From Collybia mongolica (lineage: Eukaryota > Basidiomycota > Agaricomycetes > Agaricales > Clitocybaceae), in assembly GCA_013420905.1 (NCBI GenBank), contig JAAXNY010000011.1, forward strand, positions 186,001 to 250,000: a DNA stretch of 64,000 bases, written 5' to 3'. The notes beneath the pieces were generated by a model. It made no database searches. It was not told the origin of the DNA and saw nothing but the letters and a program-made list of their open reading frames with translations. Positions 33,839 to 43,838 of the stretch are shown here, one piece after another; the stretch's first letter is position 1; each line of letters begins with the position of its first letter. Position numbers and translations under genes: made by a program.

Positions 33839-35336
33839 ATGGAGACCATTGGAACTAAATCAGCACTTGGTCCCTTCAATGGCTCCTTCCACTGGCCTAT
33901 TGTCAGGTGAATCAGTGACTTGGTAAAGGATTTTGATTGATACTCATTATCCTAGATGCCTGACTACAACACACACTCAAATTAGCAGGACTGGCTCTTA
34001 TCAACTCATATTCACTGACCTTCCACTCAAGATCATCATAGAGGTATTGAAAGTCCTTGACTGGCGCATGCTATTAAAAATACATCAGGTAAGGTTGTAT
34101 TGTCTGCAGAGTCTATAACCTCATCACTATGAACAGACGTGTACACTTCTCGGGACCATTTCCAAATTGTTTGTGGTGTGGAAGAGCCAGCATGAGCAAT
34201 ATTGTTCAGAACAGGTTCATCCAACACAGTTAGAAGAACCGCTACTGTCATATTCAGCAGAACAACTTGAGCAATGGGTGCTTGTGAAAAGAGGTGCCAA
34301 TATTGGTTGGACAAGGGATGGCGTGAATCCCATTTGAGTTTGTGACATTAATCAACAGATGACTGGTGGTGTATGCTTAGTCCCAGGTGGTCGGTGGCTA
34401 CTTGTTGGCGATGCAGAATGTGGCTCTGTGACTGTGTACGATCTCAACGCTCAAACTCTAACAGCAAGGCCCTTGGTCCCTCCAGACAACCAGGATGAGC
34501 AGGATGTGGACTTCATGGCTATTGATATGTCTCCATGAGAAAGCGGTCATAATCTCACATTCACCATGGTCACATCGCCGTGCATTCACACTAGTAACAG
34601 TATGCTCCTTGATATCTATTTTTGTCACATGTCTAACCTCAAACAGAACCCTCTCCCCTGAAAGTCAAAGTTTGGCAGGTCACTTTGACTGGACACGGTG
34701 CTGATGCAGAGTTGGTTGCATGCCCACTCTGTTCATTCCGGGCCCATAATTATGACAGGATTGATACTATCATACTTCAAAAGGAGTTGTTTGCATGGAT
34801 TGTCCACTCAAAGTATATAGAGATTTTCGATTGGGCACAATCGTCTTCCTCAGTACACTATAGAATGACTATTTTCTCGGGCATCACAGTGGTGCGTCCT
34901 TATTTGTGGTCCCTGTTGTCAATGCCCTTGACACCTCCCCTTCCAGGATACCATCTGCTTTCTTCCAGGCGGTCAACTTCTAGCAATTTCCAGGGCCCAC
35001 ATCATGATATACAATATCCATATCCAATGTACAGAGGCCTTGGGAGGCGCCCCTTCCCTAGAGATCATACAACCAGCATGGAGTCTACCTCTTCTTGAAT
35101 CTAGAACCAATCGCGGGGGCCTGTCACCAGGGCCTTTCGCCCCACTTGCCATGCAGTTTATTCTTACCCTGGGAGACCATGTTGCAAGCCTTGTCATTCC
35201 GCACAGAGAAGACCAGACTCCTTGCTTGAATGAAATGATTGGAGATTGGCAAGCGCGAAGGAGACCCAACGCGCACGAGTGGATACCAGAAAGCATTTAT
35301 CCAATATACAGATCAATCCATCTCACACCTGAGTAG
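33839..35336 (+). pseudogene. F-box-like protein pseudogene, copy A
   Basis: Recognisable pieces in order are an F-box-like helix pair TDLPLKIIIEVLKVLDWRML (to 34077), an intron, TCTLLGTISKLFVVWKSQ, GANIGWTRDGVNPI, then GGVCLVPGGRWLLVGDAECG with VTVYDLNAQTLTAR. Further on are HADAEL-like and YRMTIFSG segments and a C-terminal stretch ending QARRRPNAHEWIPESIYPIY. F-box proteins recruit substrates to SCF ubiquitin ligases; the PGGRWLL block is common in basidiomycete F-box genes. Copy B has CGA where this copy has TGA (near 34338), so A carries a stop. It also ends earlier than B because of a TAG at 35334. The C-terminal pieces lie in more than one frame. Confidence 0.6.
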
Positions 35337-35555
35337 CTCCGTTGTCAATGAGCTCCTGCACTCAGGCTATTTCTGAAAAATATCCAACTATATATAATGA
35401 AACTAGACCACCTAGTTTTGACAAGGAAACCGGTTGTATTGTACAGTACACGGGATATGGGTCTTGTGTCATTGATACCTTGTTAATCTATACAACCAAT
35501 GCTACAAACAGATGACATTCAATTGACATTTCCAAATGCTATACATTTCTGTCTT

Positions 35556-37115
35556 TCATGAGCAGAGTTCCGGGATAGCATTCCTCAAGATATCAGTAGG
35601 CTGGAGTGTCTGAACATTTATTAAGGCATTGTCGTCGTCGAGACCAAAGCCACTCACCCAAAGCAAGATGGGTTTCATAATCATCTCATAAGCCTCGACC
35701 TGAGTGCTGTCTTGCAACTCGGACATCACCCAGCAAGTGTTTGGGCTGTCCACTCCATTGATGAACCCAAATACCCAACATTGACCATTCATCAGGCAAA
35801 AACAAACTCCCAACATGAGCCTCCAGTGTATAATTAGGCGTGGGGAACCAAATGACACAATCATACTCACTTTTCATCGCCCCCTGTGGACATCTTCGAA
35901 CACCTGGAACTTGATATGAGCAGAATATTGCTGCTTCAGCATTACACAACTTACATTGCCAAAGACTGCGATGACTTGCAGCAAATGATTGACAAGGGCC
36001 TCCAACACTTTCTTTGCTTCGTATTACATGAGTTGTTCTTGGGAATCGAGTGGCATTTATGAGATCTCTCGCATCGCATCATTGCCATACAGAACCTCTT
36101 TAAAAACAAAGTGAGCTAGCTAAGAAACCCAGACGCTACCTACAACTACTCATTGATGCCATACTCTTGCTGTTGTGATGGACCACAGCGCAAATCAGTG
36201 GAACCGGTTAGGTATGTAACAAAATTCTCATGCTGTATCCTTGCTGGATTGTTGCTTAACCAAGAAACTTGCAACTCCAGGATGAGAATGCTTAGAATGG
36301 GGTTTTCGCCTGGAAGAGCCGAACTTATGCAGATGGCTTCCAAGATCCATTGGTTGATTACCATTCGCCCACTGGCTTCTGACTGAAAATGGAGAAAATC
36401 AACACTTGCATTGTCCGAAATCTGTGTGAAGATACTCACTGCGGTATTGACAGTGCGCTTGATGATATGAAGCGTTTCATTGAAGGAACTCAAGTCAAAA
36501 CCATCCACTGCATCTACAATGACCTGGACACTGGGAAATGTAGCTCCCTTTTCCAACCTCCAAAGGATGGGGACCAAGTGATTTTCAAATTCCAACGCAG
36601 TATTGCTGAAGCTCACTGGAGCCGGGGTGACTCCAAGTCGTGTTTTCAAATGACCAAAACTCATTCTTGAAAATGGAATTAACTTTATTGAGCAATAGAA
36701 TTTCCAGACAAAGGGTCAGCGCTGGAAGAGCCAGAATATGAGGGCTCTATGCACTCACTTTTACGTCACACCCCCGATTTTTCTCCAAGCTGCATAGGAC
36801 AGAGAATTCTTTAACAGTATTGATTACCTCTGTGACATTGGTCCTTAGGGCTGCGACCTCTTCAATATCCTCAAGTTTCCCATCTTCCAGTTTGGTGTCT
36901 CCAACATTTTTCATGCTGTTCAAGAGAGAGCGTAGTTCTGCATCGAACCTCAGGATGTCCTTAGGAAGAATTTTGCCACTTGGAAATTGCTTTCTTTTCT
37001 TCTGTGTGGTGGTCAATACTTGTTCAGAAAGGTATTTTGAGGCATTGACATAGTCACAATAGTTTGGAGGATGAGAGAAGGGTGGGCAAGATACTAGTAA
37101 GAATATGTCTGCCAA
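35556..37115 (-). CDS. Unidentified multi-exon gene convergent with F-box copy A
   Basis: Exon 1 from ATG 37115 encodes MADIFLLVSCPPFSHPPNYC and a helical charged stretch, ending CDVK before a GTGAGT donor at ~36766. Next, 36664-36146 is open with MSFGHLKTRLGVTPAPVSFS and ILELQVSWLSNNPARIQ. At 35940-35556 two overlapping frames give VPGVRRCPQGAMKSEYDCVI and LLWVSGFGLDDDNALINVQT. I recognise no domain. The last ~150 bp have a diverged copy at 42960-43110, so this locus was duplicated together with the F-box gene. Whether the three parts belong to one gene, and whether it is intact, is unclear. Confidence 0.35.
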
Positions 37116-37734
37116 AGGTCAGTCCTCAGACCATATTTATACCAACAAGGTAGTTCTAGACCGAGGTAGGATTTGAGATGATTGGTTGGGTAATTCCCCA
37201 AACACTGGTCAGCGATGCGAGGTATCAGTGCAATTGTAATTGTCTTTTGTTTTTGGAATAATTGAATGCAAAATCCATGCCTCGTGAACCATCATAGGAA
37301 AGAGGGTCATGATTTAGAACTCCATACAGGCTCAGAAAATGTGTTCTCTCGAGAAGGTACGAAATGTTAGAAGTCTAGTCAGGCGGATTCTATCCTGGCA
37401 TCATGGTGGGTGGTTGGGTGGTGCAAACAGGGACATTCTGGGGTCATGAGGTATGATGTCTGTGAGTCACAGCTGATATAAGATGCTCAAGAGGCTAGAA
37501 CCGATTGGAAAATGATTCAGCATGACTTTTGTAGGCTCGGATTGGAGATTCTGTCAGGGACTGTGGATTTTCAACCCAGCGAGCACTTGTTTGAACATAA
37601 AGCCTCCGATGGCATGCATATGGTCTCTGGGAGAACACTGTTATGGAGCTTCCATTTAACAGCCACATTCGAGATGTCAATGCACTGTGCAAACTGATCT
37701 CCGTCAAGATTTTTTGGACATCTACTTACTAAGA
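37116..37734. other. Intergenic region left of the Tc1 element
   Basis: Only short random open frames are present. Nothing is recognised. Confidence 0.4.
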
Positions 37735-37736
37735 TA

Positions 37737-37948
37737 CAGTGGCTCAAAAAACTGCCCCAATGTTTGTACATTTTTGAAAGATCAATATGGTATGAAGTGC
37801 TGACATAAGCAGGGGACCTGGGGTAATTATGTAAGATACTATGACATCGTGGCTTTCCAATGGACCCTGGATCATGTGATTTGGATCAATATCCATTAAG
37901 CTATAAGCCAAACAAAATGGTTACTTATTGGGGCAGTTTTTTGACCCT
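37737..37948 (+). repeat. Left 212-bp terminal inverted repeat of Tc1 element
   Basis: It matches the reverse complement of 39133-39344 with few differences. Its outer end carries CAAAAAACTGCCCCAAT and its inner end carries ATTGGGGCAGTTTTTTG, so the repeat itself is closed by an inverted copy of the transposase-binding-like motif. Confidence 0.95.
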
Positions 37949-38097
37949 TATCTTATTTTCCATTATTCTGGCATTTATGATCCAATGCAAGAACATTATG
38001 GACTGTGGGAAGAATAAACAATGTCATGTGACTTTATTTGTATCAATTTGACATGTTGGAATTGGTTCAATCATCTTCTTGACCTCTTACCACCATC

Positions 38098-39117
38098 ATG
38101 AAAGCCATTTCTACTGCTCAGCACAATACTGTTGTTTCTCTCCTCAATGAGGGCTATTCTCAGCGTCAAATCAAGGAGAAAACTGGTCTAGGGAAGGGTA
38201 CCATCAGTAGGATCAGCAAAGATGTGGATGGAAACAAAGAAAACAACCTTGGTGGCCGCCCCTCCAAGCTGTCTGTTCGTGACAAACAGTCAATTATTCG
38301 TCAAATCAAGTCAGGGAAGCTTGATAATGCAGTTCAGGCTACCCAATTCATCAATGGCATCATCCCCAATCCTGTCACACCCCAGACAGTCAGAAATGCA
38401 CTCAAGGAAAATCAATTTTATGCTGCTACAAAGAGGAAAGCTCCTCTTCTCAAACGAGCCCATCGCATCCGGCGTCTCCAGTTTGCAAAATATCATGAAA
38501 GCTGGACTGTGGAGGACTGGAAAAGGGTTCTATGGACAGATGAGACCAAAATCAATAGGATTGGGTCAGATGGAAAGGTTTATGTCTGGAAACAAAGGGG
38601 AGAACCACCATCTGATAGAACAACATCACCTACTGTCAAACATGGAGGAGGAGGAAACCTCATGGTATGGGGTTGTATGGGGTGGAATGGAGTGGGAAAG
38701 CTCATAGAGGTGCAGGGGAACATGGACAAGGTTCAATACTGTGAAATTTTGGAGAGTGGAGTTCAGGAAAGTTTTGAGAAGTTGGAAATGGTGGATGGCA
38801 AGCGCTACTTTCAGCAAGATAACAACCCCAAACACACATCTGGACTGGCCACACAGTGGTTTGAAGACAACAACATTCAAGTCCTTGGCTGGCCTGCCCA
38901 ATCCCCTGACATGAATCCAATAGAACACCTTTGGGAACATCTCAAGCGCCGTCTTAAAGAATATCCGACACCACCCAAAGGAGTACATGAGTTGTGGGAT
39001 AGATTGGCTGAAGAGTGGGGTGAAATTCCACCAGAGGTATGCCAAAACCTGATAGAAAGTATGCCCAGGCGGATACAAGCAGTTATAAAGGCAAAAGGTG
39101 GTCATACAAAGTATTAG
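38098..39117 (+). CDS. Tc1-like transposase (DD34E), 339 aa
   Basis: A single uninterrupted ORF. The N-terminal helix-turn-helix reads TVVSLLNEGYSQRQIKEKTG; the catalytic residues are Asp148 in LWTDETKI, Asp241 in YFQQDNNPKHTSG and Glu276 in SPDMNPIEHLWEHL, with 34 residues between the second Asp and the Glu. This is the Tc1 DD34E signature. The enzyme binds the terminal repeats, cuts at both ends and inserts at TA. It sits between the two long inverted repeats with ~150 bp of 5' leader and ~15 bp 3' before the right repeat. All key residues are present, so it is likely functional. Confidence 0.97.
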   Translation: MKAISTAQHNTVVSLLNEGYSQRQIKEKTGLGKGTISRISKDVDGNKENNLGGRPSKLSVRDKQSIIRQIKSGKLDNAVQATQFINGIIPNPVTPQTVRNALKENQFYAATKRKAPLLKRAHRIRRLQFAKYHESWTVEDWKRVLWTDETKINRIGSDGKVYVWKQRGEPPSDRTTSPTVKHGGGGNLMVWGCMGWNGVGKLIEVQGNMDKVQYCEILESGVQESFEKLEMVDGKRYFQQDNNPKHTSGLATQWFEDNNIQVLGWPAQSPDMNPIEHLWEHLKRRLKEYPTPPKGVHELWDRLAEEWGEIPPEVCQNLIESMPRRIQAVIKAKGGHTKY

Positions 39118-39132
39118 ATAGAAAATTAATAG

Positions 39133-39344
39133 AGGGTCAAAAAACTGCCCCAATGAGTAATCATTTTGTTTGGCCTATAGCTTAATGGGTTTTGATCCAA
39201 ATCACATGATCCAGGGTCCATTGGAAAGCCACGATGTCATAGTATCTTACATAACTACCCCAGGTCCCCTGCTTATGTCAGCACTTCATACCATATTGAT
39301 CTTTCAAAAATGTACAAACATTGGGGCAGTTTTTTGAGCCACTG
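39133..39344 (-). repeat. Right 212-bp terminal inverted repeat of Tc1 element
   Basis: Reverse-complement partner of 37737-37948; differences cluster in the inner third. Confidence 0.95.
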
Positions 39345-39560
39345 TATGAGTGGGGATTGAGTGGAAGCAGCATGAAATCAGCTTGCCTACAGTATTTTCT
39401 CCTTTCAGTCTTCAACATATCGATGAAATACTGGTGCTGCATCCACAATATCCGTGTCACCCAGAGGCCAAGTTATTGTCAATGGCTCAAATTGCCAATG
39501 TTGCTATGTGTGATGTGATCAATTGATCGGTTTGGTGCACTTTTCATGTTGGCACGTGAT

Positions 39561-41124
39561 GCGTGACGCTCAGTAAAAAATAAAAGTCATGCATAGTCAG
39601 TGTAAAGTAGGGTTCAGGAAGAAACTCCGAGGTTAGTAACTAACAGGTTACTAACATGGCAGCTTTGGAGGGGGTTATTCACAGACGTTAATAACATGTT
39701 ACTAACATCCATGTTAGTAACATGCTAAAAATTGTTAGAAATGTTATTTAACACTATTAATAATTGTTAATAATTGTGAAAAAAAATTTTTTTTTTTTGG
39801 TTCATATAATAATATTAAGTGCATGTGGGTTTGACCCAGCTACATGTGGGCATAAACACCTATTACCACTAAGTAATCTGTAATGGGCCATCAGGGTGGA
39901 GCTGTACTCTAAGTTGCTCTCCAGGTCATATTACGGGTCTAGACTGAGGATACCTGCAGTCCAACGGTATTGTACTGTACCATGTCTGAACCTCCCAATG
40001 CCTTAAAGGTTTGCCTTTGCTTGTTGGGGCATGGTCCCCTCCCTTCACATTGGTACCCCGTTCCACTCCCCCCCTGGTATTTTCAGGTCACCCTGGAAAC
40101 CCATTACTCCCCCCCAGTGTTGAAGATAAATGTCCAATCTAAATGAACAACCCATACCTCAAACCTGCTCCCCCTCTCCTGAGTCCCCCTATTACTTGCC
40201 CCCCTGTTCCACACCGCTCTCCCAAAGCAATGACTCCCCTCAAAAATGAGGCTGCCAAATCCCACCATTGGACAATAAACTGGCATTCTCCCCAAGAGGT
40301 GTGCTCTGTGCAGGGACAGTAGCTGATTGGGGGCCAGACCCCTTCCTCCTTTTGTATTTGGGTGTAGTGGTTAAGTGAGTATGAAAAAATCATCAAAAAT
40401 GTTGGTGGTGACGCTCCCTAAGGATCTGCGCAAAGCAGAGTACAAGAGTTGTGGTGTCCTTGTGTGGCCTGGTAGTTGATAAGGTGGATGTGAATGAATT
40501 AGTGAAGCCCCCAGTACAGGCAATATGAGATGACCCTGCAGATAGTCAGGATCAGCTCTGATAAGTTAAAAATTTGGATATGGTGTAAAAGGATAGTGGC
40601 CCAGGCCAAAAGAATGGTCTGATGAAAGGTGATCTCGATTAGGGATGAGGTGTTAGGTAGTTTAGGGATGACCTAGAGCAGGAGGGACGAATTCCCACGG
40701 TTGGATGGTGGTGGTAAAAGATCAAGAAGCGTCGCAATAGGAATCAATAGGTTCAAATGATCTGTGAGACTGCTTTTTAATTTGGTTATTAACAATATTT
40801 AACATACCCTTTTGAGTGAGTTAGTAACTAACATGTTAGTAACATGTTACTAACCTGTTAGAAACTATGATGTTAATAAATAAGGGGTTTCTTCCAGAAC
40901 CCTAGTGTAAACTCAGCAGTAATGACAAGTCAACGGAAAGTCATACAAGAGTCAACAAAAAAGGTAATTCAAACTCATGATTTTGTCAACTTTCAATGTG
41001 GATTCGGCCATTTGGGAGGAAATGAATGATTTTTGACTACTTTGGGCTGGCTCTTGACCATTACATTTGGGTGATGTCAAAACTCGTGACTAAAGTTTGA
41101 CTTTATTTTTTACTGAGCGTGACG
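39561..41124. mobile_element. Small inverted-repeat element (MITE-like) split by a second element
   Basis: GCGTGACGCTCAGTAAAAAA at 39561 continues TAAAAGTCA; the reverse complement of the same ~28 bp is at 41098-41124 with one base missing. GTGA lies just outside both ends and may be a target duplication. Without the 1.3 kb insert at 39608-40904 the element would be about 270 bp and noncoding. The superfamily is not clear. Confidence 0.55.
39608..40904. mobile_element. Nonautonomous hAT-like element, ~1.3 kb
   Basis: It begins TAGGGTTCAGGAAGAAAC and ends with the near reverse complement (GGTTTCTTCCAGAACCCTA). Flanks are GTGTAAAG at 39600-39607 and GTGTAAAC at 40905-40912, an 8-bp duplication with one change, as hAT elements make. 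Both ends carry dense subterminal copies of TTAGTAAC/GTTACTAAC with ATGTTA variants. The ~1 kb interior has no credible ORF, so it depends on a transposase elsewhere. Confidence 0.75.
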
Positions 41125-41264
41125 CGTGAGGCTTGAATTTGACCACGTGAAATCAACGTCAACTTGACCCCCACCACCATTGAGCTTGAGTACCTCCTCC
41201 TTGACCCGGACAAGAGGCACAGCTTCCTTATATACACAAGGCATTTGTAGTGAACCTAAGAATC

Positions 41265-42910
41265 ATGAAGACTCTCGACACCAATTCACAAACCAAGTTC
41301 TTCAATGCGTCCTCAATTTGTCCCATTCGACAGGCCGATCAATGACTTGGTAAAATATTATGTGGGTACTACACTAAGGCATGTGGAATTTGACGATGAC
41401 TAATTGTTCGGGTCCACAGACTCTCTGCCCCTCAGCTTGTCTTCACAGGTCTCCCACTCGAGATTATTGTAGAGAAAATGAAAGTCTTTGACTGGTGCAC
41501 ACTGTTGAGGATGCGTCAGGTGAGATTATATTACTCGCCATGTTCATTACTCGTTCATCATTTGCAGACGTGTAAATTTCTTGAGACCGCGTCCAGGATA
41601 CTTATGGTGTGGAATGGCCAATGCCAGCAATATCGTTCAGACTAGGTTCATCCCGTGCACGGTGCGATTGGAAGAACCCTTAGAATCATACCCAGCGGAT
41701 GAACTAGAGCGATGCTTGTGTGAAGAGGCGCCGATATTGGTTGGACAAAGGATGGCATAAACCCCATACGAATCCGTGACATTGGTCAACAGATGACGGG
41801 TGGCATGTGCTTAGTCCCGGGGGGTCGGTGGCTACTTATCGGCGATGCAGAATGTGGCTCTGTGACTGTATGTGACCTCGATGCTGAAACTCTAACAGCA
41901 AGAACCTTATTCTCTCCAGGTGGCCAGGATAAGCAGGATGCTGACTTCATCGATATCCTAATCTCACGTTCACCATGGTCACATCGTGCATTCATACTGG
42001 TAACAGTGCGTTCTTTGATGCCTATGTTCGTCACATGTCTAACCTAAAGCAGAACCTTCTCCCCTGAAAATCGAAATTTGGTGGGTCACTTTGACTGGAC
42101 ACAGTGCCGACGCAGAGTTGGTCGCACGCCCATTCTCTTCATTCCGGGCCCATTACTATGGTAAAGTTAATAGTATCATTTTTCAAAAGGAGTTGTTCGC
42201 ACGGATTATCCACTCAAAGTATATCGAGATTAAAAATGATTGGGTACGATCGTCTTCCTCAAAACACTATAGGATGACTATTTTCTCGGCTGTCGCAGTG
42301 GTGCGTTCATATTTGTGGCCCTGTCGTCAATGCTCCCGACGCCTCCCTTGCCAGGATATCGTCTTATTTCTTTTAGGTGAAATTTCCAACACCCACATCA
42401 TGATATACAATATCCAAATTCAATGTACAGAGACCAAGGGAGGCGCCCCTTCCCTAGAGATCATACAAACCAGCATGGAGTCTACCTCTTCTTGAATCTA
42501 GAACCAATTGCGGGGGCCTGTTACCAGGGCCTTTCGCTCCACTCGCCACGCAGTTTATTCTTACCTTGGGAGACCGTGTTGCAAGCCTTGTCGTTCCGCA
42601 CAGAGAAGACCAGACTCCTCGCTTGAATGAAATGATTGGAGATTGGCAAGCGCGAAGGAGACCCAACGCGCGCGAGTGGATACCAGAAAGCGTTTATCCA
42701 ATATACAGATCAATCCATCTCACACCTGAGTTTTTCGTGGAACGGCCATGGCTGTTATACTCCTGCCCTCAGCCATTTCCGAAGGATATCCAACTATATA
42801 TAACAAAACTCGACCACCTAGTATTGATGAAGAAACTGGTCGAGTTGTACAGTACACGGGGTATGGGGCTTATGTCGTTGATACCTCGTTATATACAACC
42901 AACGCTATAA
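41265..42910 (+). pseudogene. F-box-like protein pseudogene, copy B
   Basis: Same order and sequence as copy A at high identity: GLPLEIIVEKMKVFDWCTLL, the same intron position, GADIGWTKDGINPIRIRDIG, GGMCLVPGGRWLLIGDAECG, then HSADAELV and QARRRPNAREWIPESVYPIY. It continues about 60 residues past the stop of copy A (FFVERPWLLYSCPQPFPKDI). In frame just before GADIGW there is GTG-TGA-AGA where copy A has GTG-AAA-AGA, so B also carries a stop. Each copy is intact where the other is broken, showing independent decay after duplication. Presumed SCF adaptor role in the ancestor only. Confidence 0.6.
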
Positions 42911-42959
42911 AAAGATGACATATCCAACCAAAACTTCTGAATGCCATATTCACCCGTCT

Positions 42960-43110
42960 TTCATGGGCAGAGTTCCCAGATAGCACTCCTCAAAATGCTG
43001 GTAGGCTAGATGTCTGAACATTTGCCCAGACATTGCTGCTGCTATCGACACCAACACCACTCACCCACGCAAGATTGGCTCGGCTCGAGGTATCCCACTT
43101 CAGGAGATTC
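42960..43110 (-). pseudogene. Fragment of the unidentified convergent gene (second copy)
   Basis: The stretch from TCATGGGCAGAGTTCC to the CACTCACCCACGCAAGAT segment matches 35550-35720 at clear similarity and holds the same relative position downstream of an F-box copy. It is only the 3' end. Confidence 0.5.
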
Positions 43111-43143
43111 TACCCGAATAATTAACTCACAATAAACTGAGCT

Positions 43144-43460
43144 TTGCTATTGGACACAATAGCACACGACCATGTTCTCAGATGTCAAGATAGTGCGTCT
43201 AGATTATGGTTGCTATTCGCAGCTAGAATCGGTCGTGGCGGCTTGTCACTGGAGCTCTCTACATTACTCACCACGTATCTTTATTCCGCCCTGGGAGACT
43301 GTTGCAAGCCTCGTCACTCCGTCCAGGGAAAACCAGGCTGCTCTTGCGTCCAAACTACTCCTCGAATTATCCTACCAAACATACCGGAGTTCACATCCAA
43401 GGACGAGAGAATTGGCCGTATTAGGATACAATGCACGGTGTTTGGGTGATCGATGCTTCC
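43144..43460 (+). pseudogene. 3' fragment of a third F-box-like copy
   Basis: It resembles the C-terminal part of copies A and B: IGRGGLSLELSTLL, then a frame change, then IPPWETVASLVTPSRENQA, corresponding to GGLSPGPFAPL and LTLGDHVASLVIPHREDQT. It is more diverged and frameshifted. Confidence 0.5.
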
Positions 43461-43838
43461 CTGATTTATACAACCTGAAATGGGAGATGCAGGTCCGGAG
43501 CAGTTGTTAGTGGATGATAGAGGCATGATTGAGCCAACGATGTATTTTAGTTCAGGTTAAGTAATCACGCAACCAACCCTTGAATCGTCTCCAGTGAGAG
43601 TGGTTGCTTGCTCGAATCTGCGTTCGCACCATGCCCCAGAGACCACTACCATACAGAATAACACTAGATGACAGATGTAATTCACAGCAATCAATATGTG
43701 ATGCGCAGACATATCGGTTCGACGTTGAAGACAGAATATACAGAGGACACAAGGTGAGTCGTAAACACCATGGTCATATCGTAAAAATAAAGTTGAAGAG
43801 GGGGTTTTCCTTTATGGGTGAATAAGGATCTTGACTAG

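Larger units (their letters stand above)
37737..39344 (+). mobile_element. Tc1-like (Tc1/mariner superfamily) transposon, complete, 1,608 bp
   Basis: The element begins CAGTGGCTCAAAAAACTGCC and ends with the reverse complement. A TA flanks each side (37735-37736 and 39345-39346), the diagnostic target duplication. Terminal repeats are 212 bp long and differ at only about seven positions, and the transposase is full length, so the copy looks recent. Confidence 0.97.
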
